From: DASRAA01 sp963814165
Lineage (GTDB): Bacteria; Acidobacteriota; Terriglobia; Terriglobales; Acidobacteriaceae
Assembly (NCBI GenBank): GCA_963814165.1
Contig: CAWFBW010000002.1
Span: 62,001 to 126,000, forward strand
Reading direction: 5' to 3'
Length of the DNA: 64,000 nt
Position numbers and translations under genes: made by a program. Shown in pieces: positions 62,497 to 64,000 of this stretch. Below the pieces are notes generated by a model, which saw only the letters and a list, made by a program, of their open reading frames with translations, had not been told where the DNA came from and made no database searches. The stretch's first letter is position 1; each line of letters opens with the position of its first letter.

Positions 62497-62753
62497 AGTA
62501 TCTTCTTTCCGTACTGGATCGAGCAGCGGCGGAGTTGAAACGTGAATATCCCGATTGTCGTGAAGCAATCGATCGCCGGGTCGCGTCAGTTTGCAAAGAC
62601 GATCGAGAAAATGAACGAGGCGAGTCCGTGCACGTGCTTGATGCAGAGCTTAGAAACTACATCCAGAAACTGCCGTGTGCGAAAGCTCCCGCTATAAAAG
62701 CAAGCAAACGCTCGCCCAAGGGGACGACGCCCGGTCGCAGTCGAACACGATAG
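62493..62753 (+). CDS. hypothetical protein coupled to the AbrB antitoxin
   Basis: Overlaps the antitoxin stop (ATGA), the position of a toxin. MKYLLSV is like the first strand of a PIN domain, but no Asp follows and the rest (AELKREYPDCREAIDRR then a Lys/Arg-rich tail) has no PIN acidic residues. It may be a decayed or replaced toxin gene, or a frame that opens by chance. Unrecognised. Confidence 0.35.
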   Translation: MKYLLSVLDRAAAELKREYPDCREAIDRRVASVCKDDRENERGESVHVLDAELRNYIQKLPCAKAPAIKASKRSPKGTTPGRSRTR

Positions 62754-62758
62754 CTCAT

Positions 62759-63057
62759 TCAACGGCACACGATTAACAGGGTAGCAATTGAGGTACTGGC
62801 TAGCCCTAAATAAAACAACGGGGCAGGATTTCGGTGCCGGAATACGAAGTCAGGCAACCCCAAAAAACCATAGGCAATCAAGAACCCCACCACCGAAAGG
62901 CTCTAAACGCAAATACGAGTTCCGCAATCGTCGCCAGAACCGCAATGGCGTTCACTGAGACCCAAATCCAAAACTTTACATAATGCAATGGAGTCCGTTC
63001 CATCGCGTTTTGTAACATCCCCGCGCCAAAACAAAACAACAGAACATAGAGCTTCAC
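62759..63057 (-). CDS. small hydrophobic membrane protein, one frameshift
   Basis: GTG at 63057 with AAAGGGG upstream opens VKLYVLLFCFGAGML and WVSVNAIAVLATIAELVFAF, then stops. One base missing near 62898 would join it to GFLIAYGFLGLPDFVF and PAPLFYLGLASTSIATLLIV, ending at 62759. Together they make about 99 residues with three or four membrane spans, a sensible small membrane protein. Neither half is long enough to be called alone. No family is recognised. Confidence 0.45.
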
Positions 63058-63088
63058 GTGGTCCCCTTTCCGTTGTTTCCAAAGCTAC

Positions 63089-64000
63089 CTAGCGCTGCTC
63101 GTTGCGCCGCGCTAGCAGATAGGCGCGGATGAGCGGATTGAGGTCGCCGTCGAGCACGCGGTCCACGTCACCGATTTCCTCGCGCGTCCGCATGTCTTTC
63201 ACCATGCGATACGGCTGCAGCACATAGGAGCGTATTTGCGAGCCGAAGTCGATGTCGAGCTTCGAGTCCTCGATGCCCTTCGTCACCGCTTTCTTCTTTT
63301 CCAGTTCGTACTCGTACAGCCGCGAGCGCAGGATGCTCATCGCCTTCTCTTTGTTCTTGTGCTGCGAGCGCTCGTTCTGGCAGGCGACGACAATGTTCGT
63401 GGGTATGTGAGTGATGCGCACCGCGGAATCGGTGGTGTTGACGTGCTGCCCTCCCTTGCCGCCGGAGCGATAGGTGTCGATGCGAATGTCGTCGGGTTTA
63501 ATATCGATTTCGATGCTTTCGTCGATTTCGGGCGAGACATAGACGCTGGCGAACGAAGTGTGGCGGCGCTTGGCCTGATCGAAAGGCGAGATGCGCACGA
63601 GGCGGTGCACGCCGATCTCGCTGGTGAGCAGTCCGTAGGCATGCTCGCCGTTCACACCGAATGTCGCGGATTTGATGCCTGCTTCTTCACCGGGCTGGTA
63701 TTCGTACATCGACGTGCTGAACCCCTCGCGCTCGGCCCAGCGAAGGTACATGCGCATGAGCATCTCGGCCCAGTCCTGCGACTCGGTGCCGCCGGCGCCA
63801 GGATGAATGGTGACGATAGCGCTGCGCTCGTCGTTAGGACCCGAGAGTAGCGTTTCAATTTCCAGCTTGTCGACCAGCACGCGCAGGTCGTCGATTTCGC
63901 GACGCAGATCGGCGGAGACGTTTTCGCCTTCTTGCGCCAGTTCGAAGTATGCGGCAATATCAGCGGATCGGCGCGCCAGTTCAGATTCGGTAGCGAGCCC
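63089..64000 (-). CDS. prfB: peptide chain release factor 2, 5' end cut by window edge
   Basis: Terminates translation at UGA and UAA. The codon-recognition SPF motif (RISPFDQAKRRHTSF) and the catalytic GGQ (SGGKGGQHVNTTDS) are both present, with IHPGAGGTESQDWAEML before them. The frame is open to the right edge, adding the ATESELARRSADIAAYFEL helix region, so the start and any programmed frameshift site near codon 25 lie outside. The C-terminus ends at 63089. Confidence 0.95.
   Translation of the reverse strand, partial: GLATESELARRSADIAAYFELAQEGENVSADLRREIDDLRVLVDKLEIETLLSGPNDERSAIVTIHPGAGGTESQDWAEMLMRMYLRWAEREGFSTSMYEYQPGEEAGIKSATFGVNGEHAYGLLTSEIGVHRLVRISPFDQAKRRHTSFASVYVSPEIDESIEIDIKPDDIRIDTYRSGGKGGQHVNTTDSAVRITHIPTNIVVACQNERSQHKNKEKAMSILRSRLYEYELEKKKAVTKGIEDSKLDIDFGSQIRSYVLQPYRMVKDMRTREEIGDVDRVLDGDLNPLIRAYLLARRNEQR

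Noticed and set aside
1..64000. CRISPR arrays, prophage modules and integrase/tRNA attachment sites
   Set aside because: No regularly spaced repeats, phage structural genes, integrases or tRNA genes were seen in the window.

Overview
The window looks like a chromosomal piece of an acidobacterium of the Terriglobia (Koribacter-like) type. This is inferred from gene content, not from a marker gene: the DNA is GC-rich, and BON and FecR envelope proteins, a PEP-CTERM protein, M1 and M28 exopeptidases, a multihaem cytochrome with TPRs, an OFA-type transporter next to two acetyl-CoA synthetases and a REP-associated transposase occur together. I found no rRNA, tRNA or CRISPR array. Both edges cut genes: a DUF1569-like protein on the left and peptide chain release factor 2 (prfB) on the right.

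Layout. 0-5 kb: DUF1569 protein, a prepilin peptidase broken by three frameshifts, a BON lipoprotein, and a NarX/NarL-like kinase-regulator pair. 5-17.6 kb: secreted GH13 glucosidase, lipoprotein, glycogen synthase, rsmA, amrB (MEMO1 family), a FecR envelope protein, ruvC, an Mpo1-like protein, an M1 aminopeptidase and a membrane protein. 17.6-24.8 kb: an acetate module of two divergent acetyl-CoA synthetases, an OFA-family MFS carrier and a four-cysteine Crp/Fnr regulator with a perfect GTGAT-N4-ATCAC site upstream. 24.7-29.5 kb: hypF-hypC-hypD-hypE, each overlapping the next, for [NiFe]-hydrogenase maturation. 29.6-34 kb: DNA polymerase IV, a repeat pair, a class III aminotransferase and an aldehyde dehydrogenase. 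34-45.5 kb: a DUF5715/M15-like protein, an FHA-GAF-PP2C phosphatase, an M28 peptidase, a DUF4412 protein, a PEP-CTERM protein, a Tat-type GH1 glucosidase, VapBC-type and BrnTA-type toxin-antitoxin pairs and a VOC protein.

45.6-50 kb holds the two most interesting loci. One is a 701-residue radical SAM protein with the architecture of tetraether (membrane-spanning) lipid synthases. The other is a protein-glutamine deamidase (protein glutaminase) with an intact Cys-His-Asp triad and an N-terminal propeptide-like domain, followed on the same strand by a separate 84-residue gene that is a free-standing copy of that propeptide domain. It may be an enzyme-inhibitor pair. 50-56 kb: DinB proteins, a secreted cyanophycinase-like protein, an ArsR-SRPBCC-DUF899-DinB operon behind a perfect 20-bp palindrome, and a seven-CXXCH cytochrome/TPR protein. 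55.9-59.1 kb is accessory: a complete REP-RAYT element with perfect 16-bp inverted ends, and a 203-bp near-identical partial copy that abuts the remnant of a methyltransferase gene. 59-64 kb: a secreted Asn/Gly-rich protein, PPK2, a DUF417 protein, a HIT protein, an AbrB antitoxin, a small membrane protein and prfB.

At least ten conserved genes carry one-base frameshifts, mostly extra bases in short homopolymers. This resembles indel errors of a draft sequence more than gene decay, so each broken gene should be re-read before it is called a pseudogene.
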